A DNA stretch of 64,000 bases from Clostridia bacterium (GTDB lineage Bacteria; Bacillota_A; Clostridia; Oscillospirales; CAG-272), in contig JAFTUD010000016.1 of assembly GCA_017466455.1 (NCBI GenBank), forward strand, positions 7,687-71,686. The letters run 5' to 3'. This document shows, piece after piece, positions 18,214 through 28,035 of this stretch. Made by a program: the position numbers and the translations under genes. A model generated the notes under the pieces. That model was not told the origin of the DNA, did no database searches, and saw nothing but the letters and a program-made list of their open reading frames with translations. Within the stretch, counting starts at the first letter, position 1. Every line of letters begins with the position of its first letter.

Positions 18214-19473
18214 ATGAATATAAACGAAATTTTAAAGGGCTTCAAATGTCCTAAATGTGGAAGAATACATAAATGCGATATTGAAAGCGTCATTATCGAA
18301 AAAGGCGCAATTTCATCACTTACCACTCTTGCAAAGCCGTTTAACTCAATACTTGTCGTAGCCGATGAAAATACCGAGCGCGCGACACAGGGCAAGGTTT
18401 TTTCGGCTCTTGACGGCAAAAAAGTTCGTAAAGTCATTTTTAGCGGTGACACGGTCCTGATTCCAAATGAAGATGCAATCAATACAGTAAAAAATGCGCT
18501 TGATGATACTGACCTTATTGTCGGCATCGGCTCGGGAGTAATACAGGACCTTTGTAAATATGTCGCTCATTTTGAAAAGCTACCGTATATGGTAGTTGCC
18601 ACCGCCCCCTCAATGGACGGATATGCCTCAAACGGCGCTGCTATGATTTTAAAGGGAATGAAGGAAACCGTGCCGGCAGGACTCCCCAAGGCTATAATTG
18701 CCGATACCGAGGTTTTAAAAAATGCCCCTATGGAAATGATAAAGGCAGGCTATGGCGATATAATAGGAAAGTTTTCCGCCCTTAACGACTGGAAGCTCTC
18801 AAACCTCGTCAACGGAGAATACCTTTGCGAGTATATCTACGATACAACATATCAAATGATAGATAAAACACTTAAAACCGCCAAGGGTCTTTTAAACCGT
18901 GACGAAAACAGCATAAAATCGCTCACCGAGGCGCTTGTCGTAGTAGGTATAATGATGTCATTTGCAACCACATCACGCCCCGCCTCGGGAAGTGAGCATC
19001 ATTTGTCCCACTTCTTTGAAATCACAGGAATAGTTCATAATAAGCCCTATCTTCCGCACGGAATTGATGTCGCATACTCCACCGTAGTGACCGCAAAAAT
19101 AAGGCAAGACCTAATCAAGCGCAAGCTCCCCGATACCGCATATACAATGCCAAGCGAGGAGTATGAGCAAAAAATGACAGAGCTTTACGGCGCCGTCGGC
19201 AAGGAGTGTATCGCACTTCAAAACCGCATCGGAAATTATAAAAAGGACCGCATATGTATCTATAAATCCAAGGAAAACGAAATTAAAGAAATCCTTGCCG
19301 AAATGCCGAGCAGTGAGCAAATTGCCGAAATGCTTAAAATTGCCGAGCTTGATGTTAGCGAGCTTTATAATACCTACGGAGAGCAAAAGATAAACGATGC
19401 TATTTTGTACGCCAAGGACCTAAAGGATAGATACACCGTGCTTTGGCTAAACTATGAAACACAAGGAAAGTAA
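18214..19473 (+). CDS. sn-glycerol-1-phosphate dehydrogenase (AraM/EgsA family)
   Basis: NAD(P)-dependent reduction of dihydroxyacetone phosphate to sn-glycerol-1-phosphate. The 419-residue iron-dehydrogenase-fold protein shows VGIGSGVIQDLCKY (nucleotide binding), VVATAPSMDGYAS and the metal-site region SGSEHHLSHFFE. The N-terminus carries a CPKCGRIHKC segment that may bind metal. AGGAG lies 7 bp before ATG 18214, which makes it preferable to the ATG at 18172. The next gene, a HAD phosphatase, begins 2 bp after its stop, so the two are cotranscribed. Confidence 0.85.
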   Translation: MNINEILKGFKCPKCGRIHKCDIESVIIEKGAISSLTTLAKPFNSILVVADENTERATQGKVFSALDGKKVRKVIFSGDTVLIPNEDAINTVKNALDDTDLIVGIGSGVIQDLCKYVAHFEKLPYMVVATAPSMDGYASNGAAMILKGMKETVPAGLPKAIIADTEVLKNAPMEMIKAGYGDIIGKFSALNDWKLSNLVNGEYLCEYIYDTTYQMIDKTLKTAKGLLNRDENSIKSLTEALVVVGIMMSFATTSRPASGSEHHLSHFFEITGIVHNKPYLPHGIDVAYSTVVTAKIRQDLIKRKLPDTAYTMPSEEYEQKMTELYGAVGKECIALQNRIGNYKKDRICIYKSKENEIKEILAEMPSSEQIAEMLKIAELDVSELYNTYGEQKINDAILYAKDLKDRYTVLWLNYETQGK

Positions 19474-19474
19474 A

Positions 19475-20197
19475 ATGGATAAGAACAAAATCAAGCTAAT
19501 CGCCATGGACCTTGATGGCACACTCACACAGCATAAGGAAAGCCTTATCCCCGAGCATAGGGCAGTGCTTGACGCACTTAGTAAAAAATATAAGCTGCTT
19601 ATGGTTGGCGCAGGACAAGCAAGGCGCATCTTTAATCAAATGAATAAATACCCGATTGACATAATAGGCAACTACGGGCTTCAATATGCCGTCTACGACC
19701 CCGAAAGGGGGGATATTGTCACAGTCCGTGATAATACCTTTGAAGCCGACCGTGAAAGCATTGAAAAAAGAGTAACGCTTCTTCGCCAAAAATACGGCTA
19801 TACGACCTTCCGCGGAGATAATGTGGAATATCACGCCTCGGGCTGTGTCACCTTCCCGATTCTCGGCACTAAGGCAATCCAAGAGGAAAAATTAGCCTTT
19901 GACCCCGATAGGAGCAAGCGTAGGGCGTTTTATAGCCATGTGTGTGAGCTTTTTCCCGAATATAATGTCTTTGTAGGCGGATCGTCATCATTTGATATGT
20001 CGCCAAAGCCGTATAATAAATACTACGCCCTTGACCTCTACTGTAAGGAAAATAATATCGCCCACGATGAGGTCGTTTATATCGGCGATGATTACGGACA
20101 GGGCGGAAATGATGAAAGCGTCTATCTCTCCGACTTTAACTACCTTGAAATAGACAATTATCGTGATTTCCCAATCGTTGTAAGGGAGCTAATTTAA
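19475..20197 (+). CDS. HAD-superfamily phosphatase, phosphomannomutase-like
   Basis: A 240-residue HAD-IIB protein. Motif I is AMDLDGTLTQ with the nucleophilic Asp; motif IV is YIGDDYGQGGNDE; DMSPKPYNKYYALDLY supplies the conserved Lys of the eukaryotic-type phosphomannomutase/Cof group. Start at 19475 follows AAGGA; it directly abuts the dehydrogenase gene. The coupling suggests a sugar- or glycerol-phosphate phosphatase in the same pathway, for example on glycerol-1-phosphate, but the substrate cannot be read from sequence. Confidence 0.75.
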   Translation: MDKNKIKLIAMDLDGTLTQHKESLIPEHRAVLDALSKKYKLLMVGAGQARRIFNQMNKYPIDIIGNYGLQYAVYDPERGDIVTVRDNTFEADRESIEKRVTLLRQKYGYTTFRGDNVEYHASGCVTFPILGTKAIQEEKLAFDPDRSKRRAFYSHVCELFPEYNVFVGGSSSFDMSPKPYNKYYALDLYCKENNIAHDEVVYIGDDYGQGGNDESVYLSDFNYLEIDNYRDFPIVVRELI

Positions 20198-20244
20198 GGC
20201 AAAAAACGCACACTCCCCAGCCCTTAACGCATAATTTGAAATTC

Positions 20245-20274
20245 AAAATGGCTTCCTAAGCGGGAAGCCATTTT
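20245..20274. terminator. Bidirectional terminator
   Basis: 12-bp perfect stem AAAATGGCTTCC/GGAAGCCATTTT around TAAGCG, between two convergent genes. Confidence 0.85.
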
Positions 20275-20275
20275 G

Positions 20276-21631
20276 TTATTTGTAGAAAATATTCTCAATT
20301 TTACCGCACCCTGTGGACGGAATGTCATCATATAGATGGTCAAAGACAATTTCCTTAATGTAAGGCGTAATGTCACTCGGCACATCGCCGTTTATGCGTA
20401 TGTTCTCAAGATGTAGATTTTCAACCCTTGATGAAAGGTAAGGGTCAAACACCTCACCGCCGTTTTCAAAGCGCACCGACTTAGGACCTATGCACGCAAG
20501 GTAAGAAAGCGGATAGCTATCCCTGTGTAGCGTAATATCAATATTTCTAAGATATAAATTGCCAATGTTCGTGCCAAGCTCAAAGCCCGCAATAGTGCCC
20601 TTAACGGGGTGAGAGGTTAGATATTCGTCAAGTGGGTCAATCGGTGAGTCAAGGTCAATTTCAATGTCCTCAAAAAGGATATTGTCACCACTGCCAACCC
20701 CCGCGCGCTCAGGACCGCTATCAGGGAAGTAAACAGGCGTTTGACAGTATAGCTTGAATGTCTTAATACCGCGGATTTTTCTGAAAATCGCATTATTCAA
20801 GGCACAGTCAACGACAGAGCCGTCATCAAAGGTATAAATTCCCGTCTCAATGCGCAGTGCCTTGTAGTGACTGCTTTTTGATAGCGTTAAATTCTCGCAA
20901 ATCACATTTTTGCAAGGACCGAAGTTTATAGAGGAGTCCTGCCAGTCAAACATATTAAACGCAACAAGGTCGTCACCAACCTCACCGCTAATTCTTCCCA
21001 CATAAATGTTCTCAACATTTCCGTTTATATGCACACCGTCGGCAAAGCAGCTCTCAAAGCGAATGTCCTCAATCACCGCATTTTTTATCTCGCCGAGCTG
21101 AATGGCAAAGCCACCGCAATTACGAAATACCATATCACGAAGGACAAGGCGGTCAACACACTCAAAAAGCATCATAGTGGATACGCCGAAGGCGCTCCTG
21201 CCTTCATCATACATTCCGCTTTGACCGTATCCCATTCTATGCTCACACCAGTCCACCCAAGTGCCACCCTGTATGTAAATTCCTTCATTTCTCTCATGAT
21301 TTACAATAGGGAAGTGCGTGCCGTCAACAGTGTTTGAATTTTTCATCATTAACACTTTGACACCCTGTGCCAAGCGAATTATCGCACCGTCATTTGCTAT
21401 AATTTTGCGCCCCGACGGAATTATAATAGAGCCGTCAAGCGTGTATTCTCCCGACGGAATAATAACCGTCGGATTTTCATCAAGCGCCCGTTGCAAGGCG
21501 TCTGTCCAAATGCCGTTGTCACCCTTATAGTCGGTAAGCATAACCGAGTCGCAGGGCGCACTAAAAAACGCCTCGTTCTCGCTCCTCATATTCTTAATCA
21601 GAGCCTCAAGCTCCGCCTCAAATGTAGCCAT
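20276..21631 (-). CDS. GH28-like right-handed beta-helix protein
   Basis: A 451-residue pectate-lyase/polygalacturonase-type fold: after an N-terminal pectate-lyase-3-like segment (AL.RALDENPTVIIPSGEYTL) come many short beta-turn units such as VDRLVLRDMVFRNCGGFAIQ, NAVIEDIRFESCFADGVHI, ENIYVGRISG, NVICENLTLS and NLYLRNIDITL. The paired aspartates of GVHINGN and VGDDLVAFN sit where GH28 enzymes place catalytic acids. No signal peptide, so cytoplasmic. Likely acts on pectic or other uronic-acid oligosaccharides; the exact reaction is uncertain. It has a consensus promoter at 21673-21701. Confidence 0.75.
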   Translation of the reverse strand: MATFEAELEALIKNMRSENEAFFSAPCDSVMLTDYKGDNGIWTDALQRALDENPTVIIPSGEYTLDGSIIIPSGRKIIANDGAIIRLAQGVKVLMMKNSNTVDGTHFPIVNHERNEGIYIQGGTWVDWCEHRMGYGQSGMYDEGRSAFGVSTMMLFECVDRLVLRDMVFRNCGGFAIQLGEIKNAVIEDIRFESCFADGVHINGNVENIYVGRISGEVGDDLVAFNMFDWQDSSINFGPCKNVICENLTLSKSSHYKALRIETGIYTFDDGSVVDCALNNAIFRKIRGIKTFKLYCQTPVYFPDSGPERAGVGSGDNILFEDIEIDLDSPIDPLDEYLTSHPVKGTIAGFELGTNIGNLYLRNIDITLHRDSYPLSYLACIGPKSVRFENGGEVFDPYLSSRVENLHLENIRINGDVPSDITPYIKEIVFDHLYDDIPSTGCGKIENIFYK

Positions 21632-21672
21632 ACTGATAAATTGCCCTCACTTAGCTTTAATCCTATACCTAA

Positions 21673-21701
21673 ATTATACCAAAACCGCAACCCTGTGTCA
21701 A
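21673..21701 (-). promoter_or_regulatory. Consensus sigma-A promoter, minus strand
   Basis: Minus strand TTGACA (21696-21701), 17-bp spacer, TATAAT (21673-21678), driving the beta-helix gene. Confidence 0.8.
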
Positions 21702-21746
21702 TAGAAAACAAACTTTTGCTAAACCATACTCATTTCAAAAACACTC

Positions 21747-21775
21747 TTGCAAAATTCTTAATTTAATGTTATGAT
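21747..21775 (+). promoter_or_regulatory. Sigma-A promoter of the aldo/keto reductase operon
   Basis: TTGCAA (21747-21752), 17-bp spacer, TATGAT (21770-21775), 38 bp before the ATG at 21814. Confidence 0.6.
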
Positions 21776-21813
21776 GAAGGTATAGAGATTTTATTGATTT
21801 CAAGGAGAGCAAA

Positions 21814-22725
21814 ATGAAAACTGTCAAAATTGGAAATATGGAAGCATCTGCCGTATCTCTCGGTTGTATGAGAATGAGTCAACTTGATAAAAAGCGAGTA
21901 GATGCGATTATAGACACAGCACTTGAAAACGGAATTAATTATTTTGACCATGCCGACATTTACGGTGGCGGAAACTCGGAAAGGCTCTTTGGAGAGTATC
22001 TATCGCGCCATAAAAACATTCGCGATAATATCTTTATCCAAACAAAATGCGCCATTCACGACGGACAGTTTGACTTTTCAAAAGAGCATATAATCTCCTC
22101 GGTCGAAGGTAGCCTGTCGCGCCTTGGTGTTGACTATGTTGATGCGCTTTTATTACACCGCCCTGATACTTTAATGGAACCCGAAGAGGTTGCCGAGGCG
22201 TTTGATATTCTCAAATCAAACGGGAAGGTGCGTAATTTTGGCGTATCTAACCATAACCCGATGCAAATTGAGCTTCTCAAAACTGCAGTTAAAGAGCCCC
22301 TTATCGCAAATCAACTTCAATTTTCGATAACCGAGGCGGGAATGGTCACTTCGGGAATGAATATGAATATGAAAAACTCCGATTCCGTTATGCACGATGG
22401 CGGAGTGCTTGAATATTCTCGCATAAAAGGTATGACAATTCAAGCGTGGTCACCCTTCCAACACGGATTTTTTGGCGGAACATTTATTGATAACGATAAT
22501 TTCCCTAAACTCAATGAAAAGCTCGCCGAAATCGGTGAAAAATACGGAATAACAAAAACGGGAGTTGCAACTGCATGGATTTTAAGACACCCTGCCAATA
22601 TGCAACTAATCGCAGGAACGATGAACCCCGAGCGACTCGGTGAAATTTGCAAGGCAAGTGACATAGTCCTAACGCGCTCCGAATGGTATGAAATTTACCG
22701 CTCGGCAGGTCACTCCTTGCCATAA
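21814..22725 (+). CDS. Aldo/keto reductase
   Basis: NAD(P)H-dependent oxidoreductase with a TIM barrel, 303 residues. The catalytic tetrad is visible: Asp and Tyr in NYFDHADIYGGG, Lys in IQTKCA, His in LLLHRPD; the C-terminal cofactor site is LIAGTMNPERL. It is closest in pattern to the YdhF-type subgroup. AAGGAG lies 8 bp upstream. The SDR gene starts immediately after it, so the pair probably forms one operon with the exporter at 23542. Substrate unknown. Confidence 0.9.
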   Translation: MKTVKIGNMEASAVSLGCMRMSQLDKKRVDAIIDTALENGINYFDHADIYGGGNSERLFGEYLSRHKNIRDNIFIQTKCAIHDGQFDFSKEHIISSVEGSLSRLGVDYVDALLLHRPDTLMEPEEVAEAFDILKSNGKVRNFGVSNHNPMQIELLKTAVKEPLIANQLQFSITEAGMVTSGMNMNMKNSDSVMHDGGVLEYSRIKGMTIQAWSPFQHGFFGGTFIDNDNFPKLNEKLAEIGEKYGITKTGVATAWILRHPANMQLIAGTMNPERLGEICKASDIVLTRSEWYEIYRSAGHSLP

Positions 22726-22736
22726 TGGAGAATAGA

Positions 22737-23528
22737 ATGAAAAGCATATTAGTAACAGGTGCATATGGCGGAATGGGCAAGGCAACAATAAAGCGCCTTA
22801 GCGAGCAGGGCTATCAGGTTTTCGCCCTTGATATCAATGCTGGCGAGCCACTTGAAAATGTCATTTCCATAGCCACCGATGTCACATCGGAGCAAAGCAT
22901 ATCCGAGGCATTTGATAAGGTTAAATCCCAAACGGACAACCTCTATGCCATAATTCACTTTGCGGGAGTGTATATGTTAAACTCATTGGTCGAAATGAAA
23001 ACCGAAGATTTCGATCGCATTTTCGACATAAACTTTCGAGGCGTTTACCTTGTTAATAAAATTTTCCTTCCCCTACTCAAAAATGGTAGCAAAATTCTCA
23101 TAACAACGAGCGAGCTCTCCCCCCTTGACCCCTTACCCTTTACAGGAATTTATGCTGTAACAAAGTCTGCCCTTGATAAGTACGCCTACTCCCTCGCTAT
23201 GGAGCTTCAGCTACTCGGCATAAGGGTGAGCGTGCTTCGTGCAGGCGCAGTGGAAACAAATATGCTCGGCGCATCAACAACCGCCCTTGACCGCTTTTGT
23301 AATAGCACCACCCTTTATTCCTGTAACGCCACAAGGTTCAAGAAAATCGTGGATAGCGTAGAGGCAAGGAGTGTTCCGCCGCAAAAAATCGCTAAAAAGA
23401 GCGTGCGCATAATAGAAAAGAAAAACCCCCGTTTTGCATATAGCATCAATAGAAACCCACTTTTGCTCCTTTTAAATATCCTTCCAAAGAAATTCCAACT
23501 TTGGATAATCAAAAAAATACTAAAATAA
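22737..23528 (+). CDS. Short-chain dehydrogenase/reductase
   Basis: A 263-residue classical SDR: TGAYGGMGKATIKRL nucleotide-binding motif, catalytic Ser in ITTSELSP, and YAVTKSALDKYA with the Tyr and Lys. ATG 22737 has GGAG 5 bp upstream, whereas ATG 22725, which overlaps the previous stop, has none. The C-terminal 40 residues (IIEKKNPRFAYSINRNPLLL onward) are hydrophobic and basic, as in membrane-associated SDRs. Substrate unknown. Confidence 0.88.
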   Translation: MKSILVTGAYGGMGKATIKRLSEQGYQVFALDINAGEPLENVISIATDVTSEQSISEAFDKVKSQTDNLYAIIHFAGVYMLNSLVEMKTEDFDRIFDINFRGVYLVNKIFLPLLKNGSKILITTSELSPLDPLPFTGIYAVTKSALDKYAYSLAMELQLLGIRVSVLRAGAVETNMLGASTTALDRFCNSTTLYSCNATRFKKIVDSVEARSVPPQKIAKKSVRIIEKKNPRFAYSINRNPLLLLLNILPKKFQLWIIKKILK

Positions 23529-23541
23529 CGAGGAAAAATCT

Positions 23542-24411
23542 ATGCTTTGGATTATTTTTGCCGTTTTATCCGCCGTTTTCGCGGGACTTACCTCAATCCT
23601 TGCCAAATGCGGTATAAAGAAAACCGATTCCGACCTTGCAACCGCACTTCGCACAGTCGTCGTTCTCATCTTTGCTTGGATTATGGTTTTTGTTGTCGGT
23701 TCACAATCAACAATCACCGAAATCCCCCCAAAATCTCTTATATTTTTAGCCCTTTCCGGTCTTGCCACAGGTGGCTCTTGGATTTGTTACTTCAAGGCAC
23801 TTTCAATAGGTGATATCAATAAAGTTGTCCCGATTGATAAGTCAAGCACAATCTTAACAGTCCTTCTTGCCATAATTTGCTTTGGCGAAACCTCAAATCT
23901 TGTGTGGAAACTAATCGCCACCGCCATTTTGGGCATAGGAATTTTCTTAATGGTGGAAAAGAAGAAAACTGAGGGGAAAACAGAGGGACGCTCATGGATA
24001 GTTTATGCAATTCTTTCCGCCGTTTTTGCCGCCCTTACCTCAATCCTTGCAAAAGTCGGTATTACGGGCGTAGAGTCCAATCTCGGCACAGCAATTCGCA
24101 CCGCCGTCGTTCTTGTTATGGCATGGGGAATTGTTATCGCACGAGGAAAACATACAGGACTTAAGCACCTCGATAAAAAGGAACTTTTGTTCATATCACT
24201 CTCAGGTGTCGCAACCGGTGCTTCGTGGCTTTGCTACTATTACGCAATAGGTCAAGGACTTGTTAGTGTAGTAGTTCCGATTGATAAACTCAGTATCATC
24301 GTAACCGTCGCCTTTTCCTATATCGTATTCAAAGAAAAGCTCTCGAAAAAAGCCTTTATCGGACTTGCCCTTATGACTATCGGCACACTCCTTATGGTCT
24401 TCTTTAAATAA
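23542..24411 (+). CDS. EamA/DMT-family transporter
   Basis: A 289-residue membrane protein with ten predicted helices in two EamA repeats. The halves are strikingly alike: SAVFAGLTSILAKCGIKKT against SAVFAALTSILAKVGITGV, and VVPIDKSSTILTV against VVPIDKLSIIVTV, so the internal duplication is recent or conserved. It sits 13 bp after the SDR gene with GAGG upstream, and is followed by a terminator. It may export or import a small metabolite handled by the two oxidoreductases, which is inference. Confidence 0.88.
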   Translation: MLWIIFAVLSAVFAGLTSILAKCGIKKTDSDLATALRTVVVLIFAWIMVFVVGSQSTITEIPPKSLIFLALSGLATGGSWICYFKALSIGDINKVVPIDKSSTILTVLLAIICFGETSNLVWKLIATAILGIGIFLMVEKKKTEGKTEGRSWIVYAILSAVFAALTSILAKVGITGVESNLGTAIRTAVVLVMAWGIVIARGKHTGLKHLDKKELLFISLSGVATGASWLCYYYAIGQGLVSVVVPIDKLSIIVTVAFSYIVFKEKLSKKAFIGLALMTIGTLLMVFFK

Positions 24412-24419
24412 ACACCCTC

Positions 24420-24451
24420 AAACACGCGCTATTTTTACACGGCGCGTGTTT
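24420..24451 (+). terminator. Rho-independent terminator
   Basis: 10-bp stem AAACACGCGC/GCGCGTGTTT with a 12-base loop, followed by TGTTTGT. Confidence 0.75.
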
Positions 24452-24499
24452 TGTTTGTATTGCACAAAAAACGCGGTATCATTTCGTGTATTATGCGAA

Positions 24500-24529
24500 T
24501 TGACGAATAAGAGCAACCTATGCTATAAT
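24500..24529 (+). promoter_or_regulatory. Sigma-A promoter of the secreted-protein operon
   Basis: TTGACG (24500-24505), 18-bp spacer, TATAAT (24524-24529), 53 bp before the ATG at 24583. The leader contains CCCGCGGGGGCG-TCCCCGC, which can pair with itself upstream of the GGAG. Confidence 0.7.
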
Positions 24530-24582
24530 TATAATATACAAAATCTATGCCCGCGGGGGCGTCCCCGCAAGGAGAAACATTT

Positions 24583-27500
24583 ATGAAACGCAAACTACTA
24601 TTTCTAATTATGGTAGTGGCTCTAATGATGGCATTTTGCATAAGCGCAAATGCACTTGAAGGTAGCGGAACACAAGCCGACCCTTACATCATTAAGAGCG
24701 AAGATGATTTTACGCAAATTTCAAGCTCAACATCAGCACACTATAAGCTTGATGCCGACCTTGAATTTTCAAGCGACACAGGTGCTATTATCGAAAGCGA
24801 GTTTAAAGGTGTATTTGACGGAAACGGACACACAGTCAAGCTCACAATCAACGCACTAACCGATCAAAGCGGTGATACCCTTGACGCACTTTTTGCCCTT
24901 GTTTCGGGACAAATTAAAAACCTTACCGTAACAGGCTCAGTTAACGGTTCAAACAAAACCGCAGGTATCGTTGCAAAGCTTTTTTCAAGCGGTAACATCG
25001 ACAACTGCGTAAACTATGCAACTGTCTACGGTAGAAAAAATGTTGCGGGTATTGCAGGAGTTTTGTTTGATACAGCAACAGTTACCAACTGTAAAAACTA
25101 CGGAACAATCAGCGGAAAATCAATAAACAAAGGCGTTGACCTTGGTGGTATTGTTGGATGCGTTTGGTATACAGGCGCTTCACATAAGAGCATAATAAAT
25201 TGCTACAATGCAGGAGCACTTGAAGGAAACGGCAGTAATGTTGGCGGTATCGTTGGATTTTTCTATTCAGGCAAAATTGAAAACTGCTTTAGCACAGGTG
25301 AACTTAACTCAACTGACGACAACAATCGCGGAATAATCTTCGGTTGCACCGACCAAGCAGGCACACATACTGTTGACGGCTATTTCGGTCTTGGTGAAGA
25401 AGACTATATCGGCACTAAAAACGGTAGTGTTAAAATGGGCGCACCAATGCTTGAATCAACAGGCGTTGCAATCTACCTCGGCAGTGGTTCGGGTATTCGT
25501 GGAGAATTCCACCTTGATGAAGACGCATATAACACATTTTGCACTCTTGTAGGTATTGATAAGAGCAATATCGAATACGGTGCGGTAGTTACAACAAAAA
25601 TAGAAGCACAAGCACTTAACGGAAATCTTAACTCCCAAGAGGCAATAGACGGCGGTAAAGTCTCGTTCGCTCCTGCCCTTAAAAACGGTGAAAAGCAATA
25701 TTTCTTCGTTGATGAAACAAAAGAGGGATATCATTCATATAGATTTGCCCTTACAGGTTTTGCCGATACAGCCAAAGCGTATAATACAGAATTTGTTATT
25801 CTTGGCTATGTTAAGTTTATCGACGCAAACGAAAATGAGCAAATCGTTTATGTAAACACCGTTGAGTCCGCTCGACTCGCTTCCTTGGTTGAGGGAACAA
25901 AACTAAACGCAGTTAACATCATCCGTGTAGCTGAGGCAAGCCTTGAGGACGGAGATTTTGAGGGCAATGCCGATGCGCTAAATGCTCTTAACCATATCGT
26001 TAGCAAGAAGGTGTATAATAATGTCATAGAAATAGACGGTACAACCGACTACGGACATATAAACGCAACCTTCACCTCACATGTGAGCGAGGGCGATACG
26101 GTAGTCTTTAAAATCAATAATACCGTTGATACCGAATTCAACGATTATATAAGCGAGCTTCTCTTGAACGGATATGAGAAGCTAATGGAAAACGAAGTAG
26201 GGACAAACAAATTTTTCGTTCTCAAGAAGGGAAGCACACTCATAAACGCATCCTTCTTCGGCTCAAATAATGAGGCTACAATATCTAAGGAAACACTAAC
26301 CGCGCTTCCCGAAAATCTAACCAAGCCGACATATACAAAGAAAAATAACTCATCTATTACACAAATCAAGCTTGCGGATAATGTGTCAGTCAAGGAGGGA
26401 ATGTCCTATGTTATCCACTTGGAGGATGGCACATTCTTCATTGTTGACGGTGGCTGGTGCGAAGACAACTATCTTGAAGCGGATAAGCTTTACAATGTAT
26501 TAGTAGACCTAAACGGCTCGGAAAACGGAATTGTAATAGCAGGCTGGATATTTACTCACTGCCACGGTGACCATATCGGAACATTCAACTACTTCGTTGA
26601 AAAATATCATGATAAGGTTGCAATAAATCAGCTTCTTTACGCATTCCCGTCTGATGATGAAATCCGTGCAAGCGGATCAAGCTATATGCTTGATGACTCA
26701 AAGCAAAGATACGGTCAGTTCAAAAAGGTAATTGCAGAATATTTGACCGATACAGAAATCGTTAAAATCCATAGCGGATATAAATTCTATTACGCAAATG
26801 CCGAGATAGAAATTCTTCAAACCTTTGAGGATCTCTATCCCTCAAGCGTTGCAAGCTATGACTTCAACTCAACATCAACCCTCTTTACAGTAGCGGTTGG
26901 CGGACAAAAAATCATGTTCCTTGGCGATGTGTCTGATAAAGGAGCATCACGCCTTGTTAATATGTTTAGTGGCGCGCTTGAATGTGACTTCGTTCAGGTT
27001 GCGCACCACGGACTAAATACCACCGATACAATAAGGGCACTGTATCAAGCCGTAAACCCCAAATATGCTCTTTATCCCGCGTGTGAGAGCTGGTACCGTT
27101 CAAACATCACAGGTAGCGCAAATGCGTGGCTTGAATCCTCGGATTCGGTAAAGCAAATATTCGTCTCGGGAATTTCAACCTTCAAGCTTGATCTGCCATA
27201 TGACGGAACAGCCTTTGACGGAAAAAAGCTTCCTACCGTTACTGAAATAGATGTAGCGCAAAGACCAAGCACCTCAGTAGCCGTACCGGATGCGTACTTT
27301 GATCTTGAATTTGTAAATGGCACACCCGTTGATGCCAAGGGTAACGCAACAGTAAGCGCAGTTGGCGGTAAGGTTGAAACAACAACCGTTGAATATGACG
27401 GAGAAGATAGGACGGCAACCGCCTTTGTAAAGGACGGAGATAGCGCGCACTATATGACCCTTAACTTCAATGACATTACAACCGATGCGCAAATGGGCGA

Positions 27501-28035
27501 GTTCGTTATGAGCTCCTCAACCTTTGAAATCTTTTTGAGCCTTGATAAGCTTCCGGGCAAAACGGTAGGTCTTATCACCTCTTGCAACGGCGGTGGAGTT
27601 ACACTTTACCTTCGCCAGCAGGCAGGCGGACAAATCACCTTCCAAATAGGCTCAACCAATAGAAACTCAAACGGATCGGGTAACTATTCATCAACATCAG
27701 ATATGAGCGGAACACAGCCCCTTGCTTACGCAGGCGCTCCGATTCATATTGTTGGCTCGTACGATAAAGCAACTAACCTTATGAGCGTTTATATCAACGG
27801 AATTCTCGTTGCAAGCGCCGATTACGGAACGGGCGAGTTCCTCGGAGGCTCGGGAAGGGACTATGTCCTCGGTATATGCTATAACCCGCAATACTCAAAT
27901 GAGGATCTTGGCTCAACTACTAATTACGAGCTTTACGAGGCAAGAATTTACGATACCGCCTTGACAAGCGAGCAGGTTGCTCAGCAATACTGGAACTGCG
28001 TTGATAATCTTTTAGTGGAGGGCACAAATGAATAA
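24583..28035 (+). CDS. Large secreted GLUG / metallo-beta-lactamase / lectin-like protein
   Basis: A 1150-residue exported protein. The start at 24583 follows AAGGAG; MKRKLLFLIMVVALMMAF leads to a type I signal peptide cut near SANA. Residues about 30-260 are GLUG-type beta repeats (GVFDGNGHTVKL, NKTAGIVAKLF, VAGIAGVL, LGGIVGCV, VGGIVGFF). A middle region of ~300 residues is unassigned. Residues about 595-860 are a metallo-beta-lactamase fold like the ComEC/Rec2 C-terminal domain: FTHCHGDHIG, MFLGDVSDKG, QVAHHGLN. Residues about 950-1145 form a concanavalin-like LamG domain ending ARIYDTALTSEQVAQQYWN. No sortase motif or SLH domain is seen. The role could be extracellular hydrolysis of phosphodiester or ester bonds. 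The next ORF overlaps its end. Confidence 0.85.
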   Translation: MKRKLLFLIMVVALMMAFCISANALEGSGTQADPYIIKSEDDFTQISSSTSAHYKLDADLEFSSDTGAIIESEFKGVFDGNGHTVKLTINALTDQSGDTLDALFALVSGQIKNLTVTGSVNGSNKTAGIVAKLFSSGNIDNCVNYATVYGRKNVAGIAGVLFDTATVTNCKNYGTISGKSINKGVDLGGIVGCVWYTGASHKSIINCYNAGALEGNGSNVGGIVGFFYSGKIENCFSTGELNSTDDNNRGIIFGCTDQAGTHTVDGYFGLGEEDYIGTKNGSVKMGAPMLESTGVAIYLGSGSGIRGEFHLDEDAYNTFCTLVGIDKSNIEYGAVVTTKIEAQALNGNLNSQEAIDGGKVSFAPALKNGEKQYFFVDETKEGYHSYRFALTGFADTAKAYNTEFVILGYVKFIDANENEQIVYVNTVESARLASLVEGTKLNAVNIIRVAEASLEDGDFEGNADALNALNHIVSKKVYNNVIEIDGTTDYGHINATFTSHVSEGDTVVFKINNTVDTEFNDYISELLLNGYEKLMENEVGTNKFFVLKKGSTLINASFFGSNNEATISKETLTALPENLTKPTYTKKNNSSITQIKLADNVSVKEGMSYVIHLEDGTFFIVDGGWCEDNYLEADKLYNVLVDLNGSENGIVIAGWIFTHCHGDHIGTFNYFVEKYHDKVAINQLLYAFPSDDEIRASGSSYMLDDSKQRYGQFKKVIAEYLTDTEIVKIHSGYKFYYANAEIEILQTFEDLYPSSVASYDFNSTSTLFTVAVGGQKIMFLGDVSDKGASRLVNMFSGALECDFVQVAHHGLNTTDTIRALYQAVNPKYALYPACESWYRSNITGSANAWLESSDSVKQIFVSGISTFKLDLPYDGTAFDGKKLPTVTEIDVAQRPSTSVAVPDAYFDLEFVNGTPVDAKGNATVSAVGGKVETTTVEYDGEDRTATAFVKDGDSAHYMTLNFNDITTDAQMGEFVMSSSTFEIFLSLDKLPGKTVGLITSCNGGGVTLYLRQQAGGQITFQIGSTNRNSNGSGNYSSTSDMSGTQPLAYAGAPIHIVGSYDKATNLMSVYINGILVASADYGTGEFLGGSGRDYVLGICYNPQYSNEDLGSTTNYELYEARIYDTALTSEQVAQQYWNCVDNLLVEGTNE

